Below are positions 25,080 to 34,102 of a stretch of 64,000 nucleotides of DNA, one piece after another. Below the pieces are notes generated by a model that saw only the letters and a program-made list of their open reading frames with translations, was not told the origin of the DNA and ran no database searches. Every line of letters begins with the position of its first letter. Position 1 is the first letter of the stretch. The stretch comes from Chryseobacterium sp. (GTDB lineage: Bacteria > Bacteroidota > Bacteroidia > Flavobacteriales > Weeksellaceae), in assembly GCF_008014695.1 (NCBI RefSeq), contig NZ_VOXE01000001.1, positions 828,627 to 892,626 on the forward strand. Direction: 5' to 3'. Position numbers and translations under genes: made by a program.

Positions 25080-26615
25080 ATGAAAAGTACATTCAATTTA
25101 TTTGATTTATCTCATAAGGTAAATTACAAAACAGAAATTTTAGCAGGTCTCACCGTTGCAATGACGATGATTCCGGAATCGCTTTCCTTTGCGATTTTAG
25201 CCGGCTTTCCTCCACTAACGGGGCTTTATGCTGCTTTTATCATGGGGCTTGTCACGGCGGTTTTAGGTGGTAGGCCTGGAATGGTATCGGGAGGTGCCGG
25301 TGCAACAGTTATTGTTCTTATCGCACTTATGAAATCCCACGGTCTAGAATATGTTTTTGGAGCCGTGGCGCTCGCCGGCATCATTCAGATTGCAGTCGGA
25401 CTGCTAAAACTCGGAAAATTCATCCGGCTCGTTCCGCAGCCCGTGATGTTTGGGTTTGTAAACGGGCTCGCCATCGTTATTTTTATGTCGCAGCTGGAAC
25501 AGTTCAAAACAGTTGTAAACGGGAATACTGAATGGCTGACCGGAACTCCTTTCCTGATGATGGCCGCCTTGGTTGCGCTGACCATTGCAATCGTTATCCT
25601 TTTTCCTAAAATCACGAAAAAAATTCCGGCTTCATTGGTTGCAATTGTAGTGGTATTTACGTTGGTGATGGTCCTGAATATCGACACCAAACAGGTCGAA
25701 GATATCGCTTCCGTTAGCGGAACCTTTCCCCCATTCCACATTCCCAATATTCCGCTGAATCTGGAAGCTTTTCAGGTGATCCTTCCTTACGGCTTAATTA
25801 TGGCGGCAGTAGGGTTAACGGAAGGGCTTTTAACCCTGAATTTGGTGGATGAAATTACTGTAACAAAAGGAAACAGTAACCGCGAATGTGTCGCACAGGG
25901 AAGCGCCAATATCCTTAACGGTTTTTTCTTTGGAATGGGTGGCTGCCCGATGATTGCGCAGACGCTCGTTAATCTTTCAGCAGGTTCTAGAGCAAGACTT
26001 TCCGGCATTATCGCTTCCCTAACGATCCTGGTCATCATTTTGGTTGGCGCACCTGTGATCGGTAAATTACCGATGGCAGCTTTGACCGGAGTCATGATTA
26101 TGGTGGCGATGGGAACCTTTGAATGGGCCAGTCTCAAAATCTTTAAAAGAATGCCGAAATCCGATATTTTTGTCATGATTGTAGTGATGCTTATCACTGT
26201 CTTCCTGCACAACCTTGCTTTGGCGGTGCTGATTGGCGTAATTATCTCAGCGCTCGTGTTTTCCTGGGACAATGCAAAACGCATCAGGGCGAGAAAGTAT
26301 GTTGACGAAAACGGCGTAAAACATTATGAAATCTGCGGACCGCTGTTTTTCGGATCTGTGACCGGATTTTCAGAAAAATTTGACATTGCCAGTGATCCCG
26401 CGGAAGTAATCATTGATTTTGAAGAAAGCCGTGTTGTAGATATGTCGGCCATCGAGGCATTGAACGCCGTTACAGCCCGTTATTATAAAGAAGGCAAAAA
26501 AGTACATCTTCGGCATTTAAGCCCCGACTGTATTGTTTTACTTCAAAATGCAGCTGCAATCATTGATGTAAACATCATGGAGGATCCGATTTATATGGTT
26601 GCGGAAAGAAAATAA
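25080..26615 (+). CDS. SulP-family inorganic anion transporter with STAS domain
   Basis: About eleven membrane helices begin with the family signature (NYKTEILAGLTVAMTMIPESLSFAILAGFPPLTGLYAAF). The C-terminal STAS domain covers about residues 400-505 (VIIDFEESRVVDMSAIEALNAVTARY). SulP proteins move sulfate, bicarbonate or other anions across the inner membrane. The 511-residue length is normal. It has its own promoter with a structured leader upstream and faces a convergent ClC gene 31 bp beyond its end. The substrate is not evident. Confidence 0.93.
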   Translation: MKSTFNLFDLSHKVNYKTEILAGLTVAMTMIPESLSFAILAGFPPLTGLYAAFIMGLVTAVLGGRPGMVSGGAGATVIVLIALMKSHGLEYVFGAVALAGIIQIAVGLLKLGKFIRLVPQPVMFGFVNGLAIVIFMSQLEQFKTVVNGNTEWLTGTPFLMMAALVALTIAIVILFPKITKKIPASLVAIVVVFTLVMVLNIDTKQVEDIASVSGTFPPFHIPNIPLNLEAFQVILPYGLIMAAVGLTEGLLTLNLVDEITVTKGNSNRECVAQGSANILNGFFFGMGGCPMIAQTLVNLSAGSRARLSGIIASLTILVIILVGAPVIGKLPMAALTGVMIMVAMGTFEWASLKIFKRMPKSDIFVMIVVMLITVFLHNLALAVLIGVIISALVFSWDNAKRIRARKYVDENGVKHYEICGPLFFGSVTGFSEKFDIASDPAEVIIDFEESRVVDMSAIEALNAVTARYYKEGKKVHLRHLSPDCIVLLQNAAAIIDVNIMEDPIYMVAERK

Positions 26616-26619
26616 GCTA

Positions 26620-26643
26620 TTCCCAGATTTATTAAAATGGGAA
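26620..26643. terminator. weak hairpin between convergent SulP and ClC genes
   Basis: TTCCCA (26620-26625) pairs with TGGGAA (26638-26643) around a 12-nt AT-rich loop, with A/T-rich flanks on both sides. The 6-bp stem is weak, but the position fits a shared terminator. Confidence 0.35.
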
Positions 26644-26646
26644 AAT

Positions 26647-28032
26647 TTAAGTGACTCTTTTGATGTATTTGTCTTTTAGCAGATCGTAAAATGCATGTTT
26701 GTTAACGAGCGTCGATACAATATTTGCCAAAATAGCGCCCACAAGTAAAAGAAATATAATGCTGTGCCGGTCCGTCATTTCAAGAATGATAATCGCCGAG
26801 GTAAAAGGTGCCCGTGTAACGCCAGTCAGGAAGCCCGTCATCCCGATTAGAATAAGGATGTTAGCGTTCTGCCCGGTTAAATCTAAAAACTGTGCAATCA
26901 GCGCCCCGAAAGTAGCTCCGGAACTTAATGAAGGAGCAAAAACCCCGCCCGCTCCGCCAAAACTGAAAGACGCAATCAGTCCGTTCATTCTGAGAAACGG
27001 CAGGTACCACTCCACTTTTTTGTTATCGGAAAAAAGCAACCGCTCCATGAGTTCTTTTCCGGACCCCATCGCTTCGGTTCCGAAATAAAAGATAAAAAAG
27101 GCCACAAAAAATCCACATAAGAGCACAATCAAGACCTGATGCGAATTCTTTTTGAATTTTTCGAAAAAGTTCATAACCATGATAATGACATCACACATTT
27201 TACTTCCGAAATAACCTGAAACGATGGCTGTAATAGTAATTCCCAGCATCACCAACCATCCGTGGTATTCCGTTTTTGGGTAACCCAGATACAGATAACT
27301 TCCCCCAAAACCCTGCGCGGTCAATCCGGCAATGATTACCGCTATAAAAAGTGGCGATTTAATGTGCTTGATATGGAATTTCGAAAGTTCTTCGATGGCG
27401 AAAATGATTCCTCCTAACGGGGTATTAAAGGCCGCAGCCAGCCCAGATGCCGCCCCGGCAATCATTACATTTTTTTGGGAAACGGGCAGCCACCATTTCG
27501 GCAGCAGGCGGTGTACTTCTACAAAAACAGATCCTGCGATCTGTATGGTGGGTCCTTCTCTTCCGGCGATTCCACCTCCCAAAACCTTAACAGCACTTGC
27601 AAGGATTTTAATCAGGATCACTTTAAAACTCAAAAAATTGCTTACCAAATGTCGGGTACCCTGTTTAGACAAATCCACAGAAGCCATAATCTGCGGAATG
27701 CCGCTTCCGGCGGAATATTTCGCAAACCTCCGGACCAGATACCAGGAGACCAGAAAGCTGAGCGGTGTCAGAAAAAATATCGTATATCTGCTTTGCTGAA
27801 ATAAATAATAGGCAAAACTTTCGGAAAAAGTAAAAACAAGTGAGTACAGATAGGCAATGAGGCCTGTTATAAACGAGGCAACCAAAAACGGCAAAAACTG
27901 CAGAAACTGCTTTTTCAGAGAAGAATTGGCTTCGGTCGTCCTGTCGTAAAGATGCTTAAAGTAAATAATAATAAATCGTACCCAAAAAGTGTTTTTCAGA
28001 TCAACTAACCTTCGCTTGTATTTATACTTCAT
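26647..28032 (-). CDS. ClC-family voltage-gated chloride channel/antiporter
   Basis: The selectivity motifs are intact: GSGIPQ (residues about 95-100), GGGIAGREGPTIQIAGS, and SFGGAGGVFAPSLSSGATFGALIA. The protein has about ten to twelve membrane segments and no C-terminal CBS domains. The gating Glu in GREGP is present. It lies 30 bp downstream of the DUF389 gene on the minus strand and is probably co-transcribed. ClC proteins of this type exchange chloride for protons in acid resistance or halide homeostasis. Confidence 0.94.
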   Translation of the reverse strand: MKYKYKRRLVDLKNTFWVRFIIIYFKHLYDRTTEANSSLKKQFLQFLPFLVASFITGLIAYLYSLVFTFSESFAYYLFQQSRYTIFFLTPLSFLVSWYLVRRFAKYSAGSGIPQIMASVDLSKQGTRHLVSNFLSFKVILIKILASAVKVLGGGIAGREGPTIQIAGSVFVEVHRLLPKWWLPVSQKNVMIAGAASGLAAAFNTPLGGIIFAIEELSKFHIKHIKSPLFIAVIIAGLTAQGFGGSYLYLGYPKTEYHGWLVMLGITITAIVSGYFGSKMCDVIIMVMNFFEKFKKNSHQVLIVLLCGFFVAFFIFYFGTEAMGSGKELMERLLFSDNKKVEWYLPFLRMNGLIASFSFGGAGGVFAPSLSSGATFGALIAQFLDLTGQNANILILIGMTGFLTGVTRAPFTSAIIILEMTDRHSIIFLLLVGAILANIVSTLVNKHAFYDLLKDKYIKRVT

Positions 28033-28062
28033 TACCGTTGATAATTTTAATCAATTTTCTTT

Positions 28063-29367
28063 CTATTTTCTTACTAAGATGACCTCATTATTATTCAGTC
28101 GCGCCTGTAGCCACTTCAATAATCTTTCCTCATCTGCCGCAGAGAATTTGTCGTTTGCGTCAAATACAACGGTTGTTCTCGTAACCATCGTATCTTTTGT
28201 CGCAATGTTCTGATTGGAAACTCCAAGAGAAATGAGACCTGGTGCAAAAGCAGCGGCTTCAGTATAAATCTGCTGGGTGGCAAAGTTATTTGCAGCCATC
28301 TGCGCTTCAAGATTGGATATTTTTTTTGCATCAGAATTCACATTCACCCACGTTTTTCCGACCTCATTTAAAATGTCATTTCGTAGATTCTGAAGATTGT
28401 TTGCAGCGTTTTGCTTAATGATGACCTGGGTATTCTGAAGTCCATATTCACGAAGTTTTTTGTTGATGTTTTTGACCTCGGCATCAGAATAGGTTTTTTG
28501 CAGAAAAGCAAGCTCAATTTTCCGTGGGCTTGTATTATAGTTGGTTTTTTTATAAATAAGTGTATTCCCTTTCTGAAGAAATTCGGAATCGATAAATTTT
28601 TCAGTCAACTGCTTGAATGACTGTTCTTTATACAGCGAAACAGCGAAATAAATACTGGGTACAATAATGATTATCATCATAAAATAAATGATGTTCTGCA
28701 CTTTTCGTTCTTCTTTGCGGTCTACAAACTTTACTGCAGGATATTTTAAATATTTTACGATGATGAATGTCGCAATGCCAATAAAAACACAGTTGATGGT
28801 ATATAAAAATAACGCTCCAAAAAAGAATCTGAAATTTCCCGTGGCCAATCCATATCCTGCGGTGCAGAGGGGTGGCATTAATGCTGTAGCAATGGCCACT
28901 CCAGCTATAGGATTGCCTTTCTCGGCTCTGGTAATCGCAATTACCCCAACTAAGCCACCAAAAAAAGCGATCATAACATCGTAAATATTCGGAGATATTC
29001 TGGCCAATATTTCCGACTGGGCTTCTTTAAAAGGGCTTATAAAAAAATACAGCGCCGAAACGATGAGTCCTACCAGCGTTGATATTACCAAATTTTTTAA
29101 GGACAGTTTAAGCAGGGGAAAATCGAACATCCCAAGAGCAAAACCGGCACCGATAATTGGCCCCATTAAAGGGGATATCAGCATCGCTCCAATGATAACA
29201 GCTGTGGAATTTACATTAAGACCTACCGATGCTACAATGATAGCGCATGCCAATACCCAAAGGTTTGCTCCGGAAAATGAAATATTTACTTTAACATTTT
29301 CAAGGGTCTTCTGCTTATCACCTTCCCCATCTTGCAGATTGAATAAATTATGTAAAAAATTACTCAT
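28063..29367 (-). CDS. DUF389 (TIGR00341-like) membrane protein
   Basis: The N-terminal half has about six membrane helices with the hallmark VNISFSGANLWVLACAIIVASVGLNVNSTAVIIGAMLISPLMGPIIG, the core of the DUF389 family. The C-terminal about 180 residues are soluble, with a coiled-coil-like stretch and a C-terminal domain around residues 390-434. The family's role is not settled. It is the first gene of a unit with the ClC gene. The 266 bp upstream, between it and the divergent thioredoxin gene, show no clear promoter; one imperfect -7 element faces the thioredoxin gene. Confidence 0.9.
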   Translation of the reverse strand: MSNFLHNLFNLQDGEGDKQKTLENVKVNISFSGANLWVLACAIIVASVGLNVNSTAVIIGAMLISPLMGPIIGAGFALGMFDFPLLKLSLKNLVISTLVGLIVSALYFFISPFKEAQSEILARISPNIYDVMIAFFGGLVGVIAITRAEKGNPIAGVAIATALMPPLCTAGYGLATGNFRFFFGALFLYTINCVFIGIATFIIVKYLKYPAVKFVDRKEERKVQNIIYFMMIIIIVPSIYFAVSLYKEQSFKQLTEKFIDSEFLQKGNTLIYKKTNYNTSPRKIELAFLQKTYSDAEVKNINKKLREYGLQNTQVIIKQNAANNLQNLRNDILNEVGKTWVNVNSDAKKISNLEAQMAANNFATQQIYTEAAAFAPGLISLGVSNQNIATKDTMVTRTTVVFDANDKFSAADEERLLKWLQARLNNNEVILVRK

Positions 29368-29633
29368 TGCGCAATTTACATTTTTAAAAAAAAATAGAGC
29401 CTTTTAAGAACAGGGAATGTATATATATTTCATAAAATTTTTACTCCTGCGAAATTTTAAACTTTAGGTAGCTCTGAAGAACCGAAGGCGTCTTTATATC
29501 GTAAATGATAAAACAACGAATCCATGAACTACCGGCTGAAGGCTAATTTTACTATAAAAAACAAGGAAAACCCTATCTCTGAAAGCACTTTTGAAATAAT
29601 ATAATTATCTTCGCATAAATCTTTTTAGAAAAA

Positions 29634-30806
29634 ATGAAAAAATTAACTTCCCTCATCATATTCTTTCTCATTATCACAATTTCTGCACAGCAATCCATCA
29701 GTTTTCAGAGTCTTACCTTTAATGAACTTATTGCAAAAGCAAAAAAGGAAAACAAACTCCTGTTTATCGATGCATATGCCGATTGGTGCGGCCCGTGTAA
29801 ATTAATGGAGAAAAATGTATTCACAAAACCAACAGTGGCAAATTATTACAACACTTCTTTTGTAAATGCCAGATTCGACATGGAAAAAGGTGAAGGACGG
29901 GACATTGCCGCCAAATATGGAGTACGTGCTTACCCGACCTATCTGTTCATTAACGGAGACGGACAGCTGATCTCGCAGAATATGGGTTATATGGTTGAAG
30001 AGGTGTTCCTGAGTCTGGGAAAAGAAGCCAATTCGCCGAACAATATAAAAGGCTCAATGAAGGAAAGGTTTGAAAAGGGAGAAGACAGTCCAGAATTTCT
30101 TCTGAATGCGATGAAACTGAATATGAATACCGACTTTGATTTCGCTAAAAAAGCTTCGGAAAAATATTTCATGACCCGTAAAAAAGGAGAACTTACCAAA
30201 GATGAAGTCGGATATCTGCTGTATTTTATCAAATCTGCAGAAGATCCTAATTATAAAATATTTAAAACACGGAAAGAAGAAATTGTTAAATTTTTGCCGG
30301 CTGAAACGTACACGCAGTTCGACAATGAAATGAAGCTGCAGAAAGTTCTTCAGAATTCCTTCGACAGTGAAAAAAAAACCGTTAATGAAAAATATTTTCT
30401 TGAAAATGCGGTGCCTTTAGTAGGGAAAGAAGAAGCTGAAAAAACCCTTAACAAGGCGTTGTTGAATTTTTATGAACAGACGGCAAATTATTCTGCTTAC
30501 GAAAAAACCGCATTGGCCTACTATAAAGATCCTGCGCTTTTTGAAGACATGGAACTGCTTAAAGCTGCATGGATCTTTTCTGACCATGTAAAAAATAAAG
30601 CTTCACTGCAAAAAGCTCAGGAATGGACAGAAAAATCGGTAATGAAGGGAGAAACAGTTGAAAACACTTATATTTTGGCCAAAATCCTTTTAAAAATCGG
30701 AAACAAAGATCTCGCAAAATCTTATGCAGAAATGTCAAAATATCTCGCGCAACAGGGGAAAAAAGATTTCTCTCTCGCCGAAAAACTTCTTCAAGAAATA
30801 AAATAA
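29634..30806 (+). CDS. exported thioredoxin-fold protein (WCGPC)
   Basis: A signal peptide (about 1-18) leads into a thioredoxin domain with the WCGPC active site (C52, C55) and a cis-Pro in YPTYLF. The C-terminal two thirds (about 150-390) form a helical extension seen in Bacteroidota periplasmic thioredoxin-like proteins. It would act in periplasmic thiol redox or disulfide repair. It is the first of three close genes: a DUF3575-like protein 1 bp downstream and then a small membrane protein. An imperfect -7 box, TATCTTCG, lies at 29606-29613. Confidence 0.9.
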   Translation: MKKLTSLIIFFLIITISAQQSISFQSLTFNELIAKAKKENKLLFIDAYADWCGPCKLMEKNVFTKPTVANYYNTSFVNARFDMEKGEGRDIAAKYGVRAYPTYLFINGDGQLISQNMGYMVEEVFLSLGKEANSPNNIKGSMKERFEKGEDSPEFLLNAMKLNMNTDFDFAKKASEKYFMTRKKGELTKDEVGYLLYFIKSAEDPNYKIFKTRKEEIVKFLPAETYTQFDNEMKLQKVLQNSFDSEKKTVNEKYFLENAVPLVGKEEAEKTLNKALLNFYEQTANYSAYEKTALAYYKDPALFEDMELLKAAWIFSDHVKNKASLQKAQEWTEKSVMKGETVENTYILAKILLKIGNKDLAKSYAEMSKYLAQQGKKDFSLAEKLLQEIK

Positions 30807-30807
30807 T

Positions 30808-31422
30808 ATGCAGAAAAAGAAAGTGCTGACTTTCTTTTTGCTTCTCATGGTATCATTATCATGGGCGCAGAACGAAAATAAGCTTTATGTAAAGGGAAAT
30901 GCACTGTTTATCCCGCTTGGAATCATCAATGCAGGAGTAGAATACCAGATTGGAACCAAATATACCGTGCAGGGTGATGTTTTTATTTCTCCCTGGAAAT
31001 CTTTCGACGGAAAGTATGCTCAGGTTTATATGGTGGGTTTCGAACCGAGGTATTATTTCAATGAAGCTTTCAAACATTGGTATGTAGGGGCAAACATCTC
31101 AGCAGCAAGGTATATTATTCAGAAATACAACTATTGGAGCAACGACCCGTATCAGTTAACTGTAAACTCTCCTATATACGTGAAATCTGACCTTTATCAG
31201 GATGGTTTCTCAATATTGGTTGGGGCAACTGTAGGATACCAGTTCAAACTGAGCGAAAAGCTGAATGCAGACGTTTATCTGGGAGCAGGAGCCAATCAGG
31301 GATTCTATAAAGGCTACCATAAAGAACTCGGAATACGTTACGACGAGATAGACCACTGGAACAAAAGCGGAGAATTTATTCCGTACCGCGGAGGCATCAT
31401 GATTTCTTATCAACTCAAATAA
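30808..31422 (+). CDS. DUF3575-like outer membrane protein
   Basis: A signal peptide (about 1-20, ending LSWAQ) is followed by repeating amphipathic strands typical of an eight-stranded outer-membrane barrel: INAGVEYQIGTKYTVQGDVFISPW, YMVGFEPRYYFNEAF and VGATVGYQFKLSEKLNADVYLGAG, ending in Tyr-Gln-Leu-Lys. Sequence resembles the DUF3575 family. Function unknown. The first base of the downstream gene's ATG is its own stop codon's last base, so the genes are translationally coupled. Confidence 0.8.
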   Translation: MQKKKVLTFFLLLMVSLSWAQNENKLYVKGNALFIPLGIINAGVEYQIGTKYTVQGDVFISPWKSFDGKYAQVYMVGFEPRYYFNEAFKHWYVGANISAARYIIQKYNYWSNDPYQLTVNSPIYVKSDLYQDGFSILVGATVGYQFKLSEKLNADVYLGAGANQGFYKGYHKELGIRYDEIDHWNKSGEFIPYRGGIMISYQLK

Positions 31423-31625
31423 TGGACATTAAAAGCAGTAAATACGCAGTAATTGCAGTCATCACTTTTGTCATCCTGTTTCTGATGAATTATCTTGGAA
31501 ATACGGAAACGGATAAACTAGAACGAGCTTTGATGACCGCTTTAGCCGGAGTAATCGGATTAACAATCGGAATGTGGTTTATTAACCGGAACAAGCACGA
31601 CGATACCCATCACGATTTCGACTAG
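31422..31625 (+). CDS. small two-helix membrane protein of unknown function
   Basis: This 67-residue protein has two hydrophobic segments (about 8-25 and 37-54) and a His/Asp-rich tail (HDDTHHDFD) that could bind metal. The start codon overlaps the preceding stop by 1 base. It ends head-to-head with the NamZ-like gene: the two coding regions overlap by 4 bases at the palindromic CTAG. I do not recognise a family. Confidence 0.7.
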   Translation: MDIKSSKYAVIAVITFVILFLMNYLGNTETDKLERALMTALAGVIGLTIGMWFINRNKHDDTHHDFD

Positions 31626-32836
31626 TCTTCGTACGTCACATATTTCCTGCGGATATTCTGAAATTCTTCCAGGTCATTTTTCCACGAAGCTTTAATTTCT
31701 GATGACGATTTTCCGGCAATGATCTGTTTCCGGAGCTCATCACTTCCTGCCAGTTTATCAAACCACAGATTCTTCAGAAAGAAATCCTGCTGCGGGTTTC
31801 TATAATTTTTATAGGCCTTAATGAGCCATTCCAGATTAATTTCTCTTAAATCTCCCGAATAATCCGAAAGGTTTTCGCCGTAACACAATTGTCCGTTCAG
31901 AAACGGATCCTTCGCACCCGGTTGTGGTTGTGGTGTGAACTGAAAGGGCAAATTCTTCGTCCAAGGGCTACCGTAAATCTGAAACGGAAGTTTTGTTCCG
32001 CGCCCGACTGAAACCTGCGTTCCTTCAAAAAAACACAGACTTGGATAGAGATTAATCGCAGTATCATTGGGTAAATTGGGCGAAGGTTTATCGGAAACGC
32101 CGTAACGCTGTTTTTTATGGTAATTCAGCATCGGAATCAGGGTATATTTGGTCTGTACTCCATTCTTCAGCCACTTTTCACCGTTCACCATTTTGCCGTA
32201 CTCCCCCATTGTTAAACCGTAAACAACAGGGATATTGTGCAAACCAACGAAAGTTTTCCACCGGTCTTTCATCACCGGTCCGTCAATATACCCGTCGTGT
32301 GGATTCGGGCGGTCCAGCACTATAATTTCCACGCCGTTTTCAGCCCCGGCCTCCATTACATAACTCAAGGTGGAAATATAGGTGTAAAATCTTACGCCAA
32401 CATCCTGAATATCAAAAAGAACGACATCAATTCCCTTCAACTGTTCCGGTTTTGGTTTTTTATTGTCGCCGTACAGGGAAACGACGGAAATCCCGGTTTT
32501 GGTATCAATGCCGTTTTTCACATGTTCACCGGCATCTGCATCGCCGCGGAAGCCGTGTTCTGGAGCAAAAATTGTTTTTACTTTAATATTGTTCTTCACC
32601 AGAAAATCCACGAGAAAGGTTCTGTCTTTCAAAAGTCCGGTCTGATTGGTGACTACCGCGACCGTTTTTCCTTTTAACAGCGGAAGGTAAAGTTCAGGCC
32701 GGTCTGCTCCTGTTTTAAAACAGTTTGGGTCGGTATTCTGTCCGTTTAAATCTCCGAATAAACCTAAAAAAATTAGGCAAATAAGAACTAAATATATATT
32801 TTTGACACTTAAAATCATTTCCTTGAGTTTTCCCAT
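31622..32836 (-). CDS. DUF1343 exo-beta-N-acetylmuramidase (NamZ-type)
   Basis: After a signal peptide (about 1-32) the DUF1343 hallmarks are present: AVVTNQTG, FAPEHGFRGDADAGEHV, SLYGDNKKP, DVVLFDIQDVGVRFYTYISTL and VLDRPNPHDG. Characterised members (NamZ) release MurNAc from the non-reducing end of muropeptide glycans, and so serve in peptidoglycan turnover. The 404-residue length is usual. The start is either ATG 32836 or the inner ATG 32818; the inner one gives a cleaner signal peptide and avoids overlap with the divergent permease gene. Confidence 0.9.
   Translation of the reverse strand: MGKLKEMILSVKNIYLVLICLIFLGLFGDLNGQNTDPNCFKTGADRPELYLPLLKGKTVAVVTNQTGLLKDRTFLVDFLVKNNIKVKTIFAPEHGFRGDADAGEHVKNGIDTKTGISVVSLYGDNKKPKPEQLKGIDVVLFDIQDVGVRFYTYISTLSYVMEAGAENGVEIIVLDRPNPHDGYIDGPVMKDRWKTFVGLHNIPVVYGLTMGEYGKMVNGEKWLKNGVQTKYTLIPMLNYHKKQRYGVSDKPSPNLPNDTAINLYPSLCFFEGTQVSVGRGTKLPFQIYGSPWTKNLPFQFTPQPQPGAKDPFLNGQLCYGENLSDYSGDLREINLEWLIKAYKNYRNPQQDFFLKNLWFDKLAGSDELRKQIIAGKSSSEIKASWKNDLEEFQNIRRKYVTYED
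32797..32804 (+). promoter_or_regulatory. -7 element for the LolC/E-type permease gene, inside the NamZ gene
   Basis: TATTTTTG matches TAnnTTTG. It lies inside the 5' coding part of the divergent DUF1343 gene and 18 bp before the TTG start at 32823. Confidence 0.45.
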
Positions 32837-34052
32837 CTATTTTTCTAAAAAAATTGCGCTTTCCAAAGGTAACAAAAATAATCTTTCACGGGTTATTGTC
32901 TTTATCGGAAGGCTCTCTGTAGCACTGGGAATCATTGTTTCACTCATCACCATTTCCACGGGTATCGGCTCTAAAAAAGCCATCAAAGAACGAATGGCCG
33001 ATTTCAGCGGCCACATCACCGTGAAATCCCAGCAGTCCAATTCTTCCTACAACTCATCGGTACTGCAGAAGGAAGGCCTGGATATTGAAAAGATAAAAAA
33101 GCTGGATGATGTTGCGGGGGTTCAGAGCGATGTAACCGTGACGGGAATTTTAAGGAATGAACACAATTTTGCCGGAATTATTTTCAAGGGAATCGGAAAA
33201 GATTTCGATCATGCACGTTTTAAGAAATTTTTAATAGCCGGAACCACACCGGTAATTACTGAAAAAGGATATAACAGTGGTATTACCCTTTCGCAGAAAA
33301 TCGCTTCCGACCTTCATTTAAAGGTGAAAGACAGCATTGTTGCCGTATTTTCCACCGAAAATCAAAAACCGATTTACCGTAATTTTGAGGTCGTAGGAAT
33401 TTACAAAACCGATATCAAGATGATTGATGACCAGTTTGTGATCGGCGGCATCAACCATGCCAGAAGAATCCTTGACATGGAAAAAAATGACATCGGGGGG
33501 CTGGATATTTTTCTGAAAAACGTGAATCATATCGACAAAGATGCTCCGGAGATTGAAAAATTGGTCGGCTATAAAAACTATATCGAAAAAGCAACCGAAA
33601 AGTATCCGCAAATCAACGACTGGATCGGAATTTTCGACACGAATATCACGCTCATCATCACGATTATGCTCATTGTTGTAGTCATCAACATCGTTATGGT
33701 TCTGCTCATTCTGATAATTGAGAGGACGAATTCCATCGGTCTGCTCAAAACCCTGGGTGCAACGAACAGACAGATCCGAGCCATCTTCATCAACTATACG
33801 CTTATGATTATGATTCCGGGGCTTCTGATCGGAAACGTGATCGGTCTGGGACTTTTGAGTCTCCAGAAATTTTTCGGCATCATCCAGCTCAATCCCGAAA
33901 ACTATTATGTGAGCACGGTTCCGGTGGATCTGAACCCGCTTTATCCCATTTTGATTTCAGTAGGAATTCTGCTGATTTCCGCAGCCGCACTTATCCTGCC
34001 GAGTTACCTCATCAGCAAAATTTCACCCGTGAAGGCCATCCAGTATAAATGA
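32823..34052 (+). CDS. FtsX-like ABC transporter permease (lipoprotein-releasing, LolC/E type)
   Basis: Four membrane helices in the LolC/E pattern are visible: one near the N-terminus (ALGIIVSLITISTGIGSKKAI), a large periplasmic domain, then three near the C-terminus, with the FtsX motif SIGLLKTLGATNRQI. LolCDE-type complexes extract lipoproteins from the inner membrane. No ATG is available upstream of residue 50. I use TTG 32823, giving MSFPIYFSKKIALSKG, which is the family's normal N-terminus. TTG 32802 would lie inside the -7 box. The cognate ATPase gene is not adjacent. Confidence 0.88.
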   Translation: MSFPIYFSKKIALSKGNKNNLSRVIVFIGRLSVALGIIVSLITISTGIGSKKAIKERMADFSGHITVKSQQSNSSYNSSVLQKEGLDIEKIKKLDDVAGVQSDVTVTGILRNEHNFAGIIFKGIGKDFDHARFKKFLIAGTTPVITEKGYNSGITLSQKIASDLHLKVKDSIVAVFSTENQKPIYRNFEVVGIYKTDIKMIDDQFVIGGINHARRILDMEKNDIGGLDIFLKNVNHIDKDAPEIEKLVGYKNYIEKATEKYPQINDWIGIFDTNITLIITIMLIVVVINIVMVLLILIIERTNSIGLLKTLGATNRQIRAIFINYTLMIMIPGLLIGNVIGLGLLSLQKFFGIIQLNPENYYVSTVPVDLNPLYPILISVGILLISAAALILPSYLISKISPVKAIQYK

Positions 34053-34059
34053 TAATCGG

Positions 34060-34067
34060 TAACTTTG
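34060..34067 (+). promoter_or_regulatory. -7 element for the cystathionine beta-synthase-like gene
   Basis: TAACTTTG matches TAnnTTTG and sits 35 bp before the ATG at 34103, just past the permease stop codon. Confidence 0.45.
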
Positions 34068-34102
34068 CCACTTCAAAAATCCATTAATTTTACAAGAATA
34101 CT

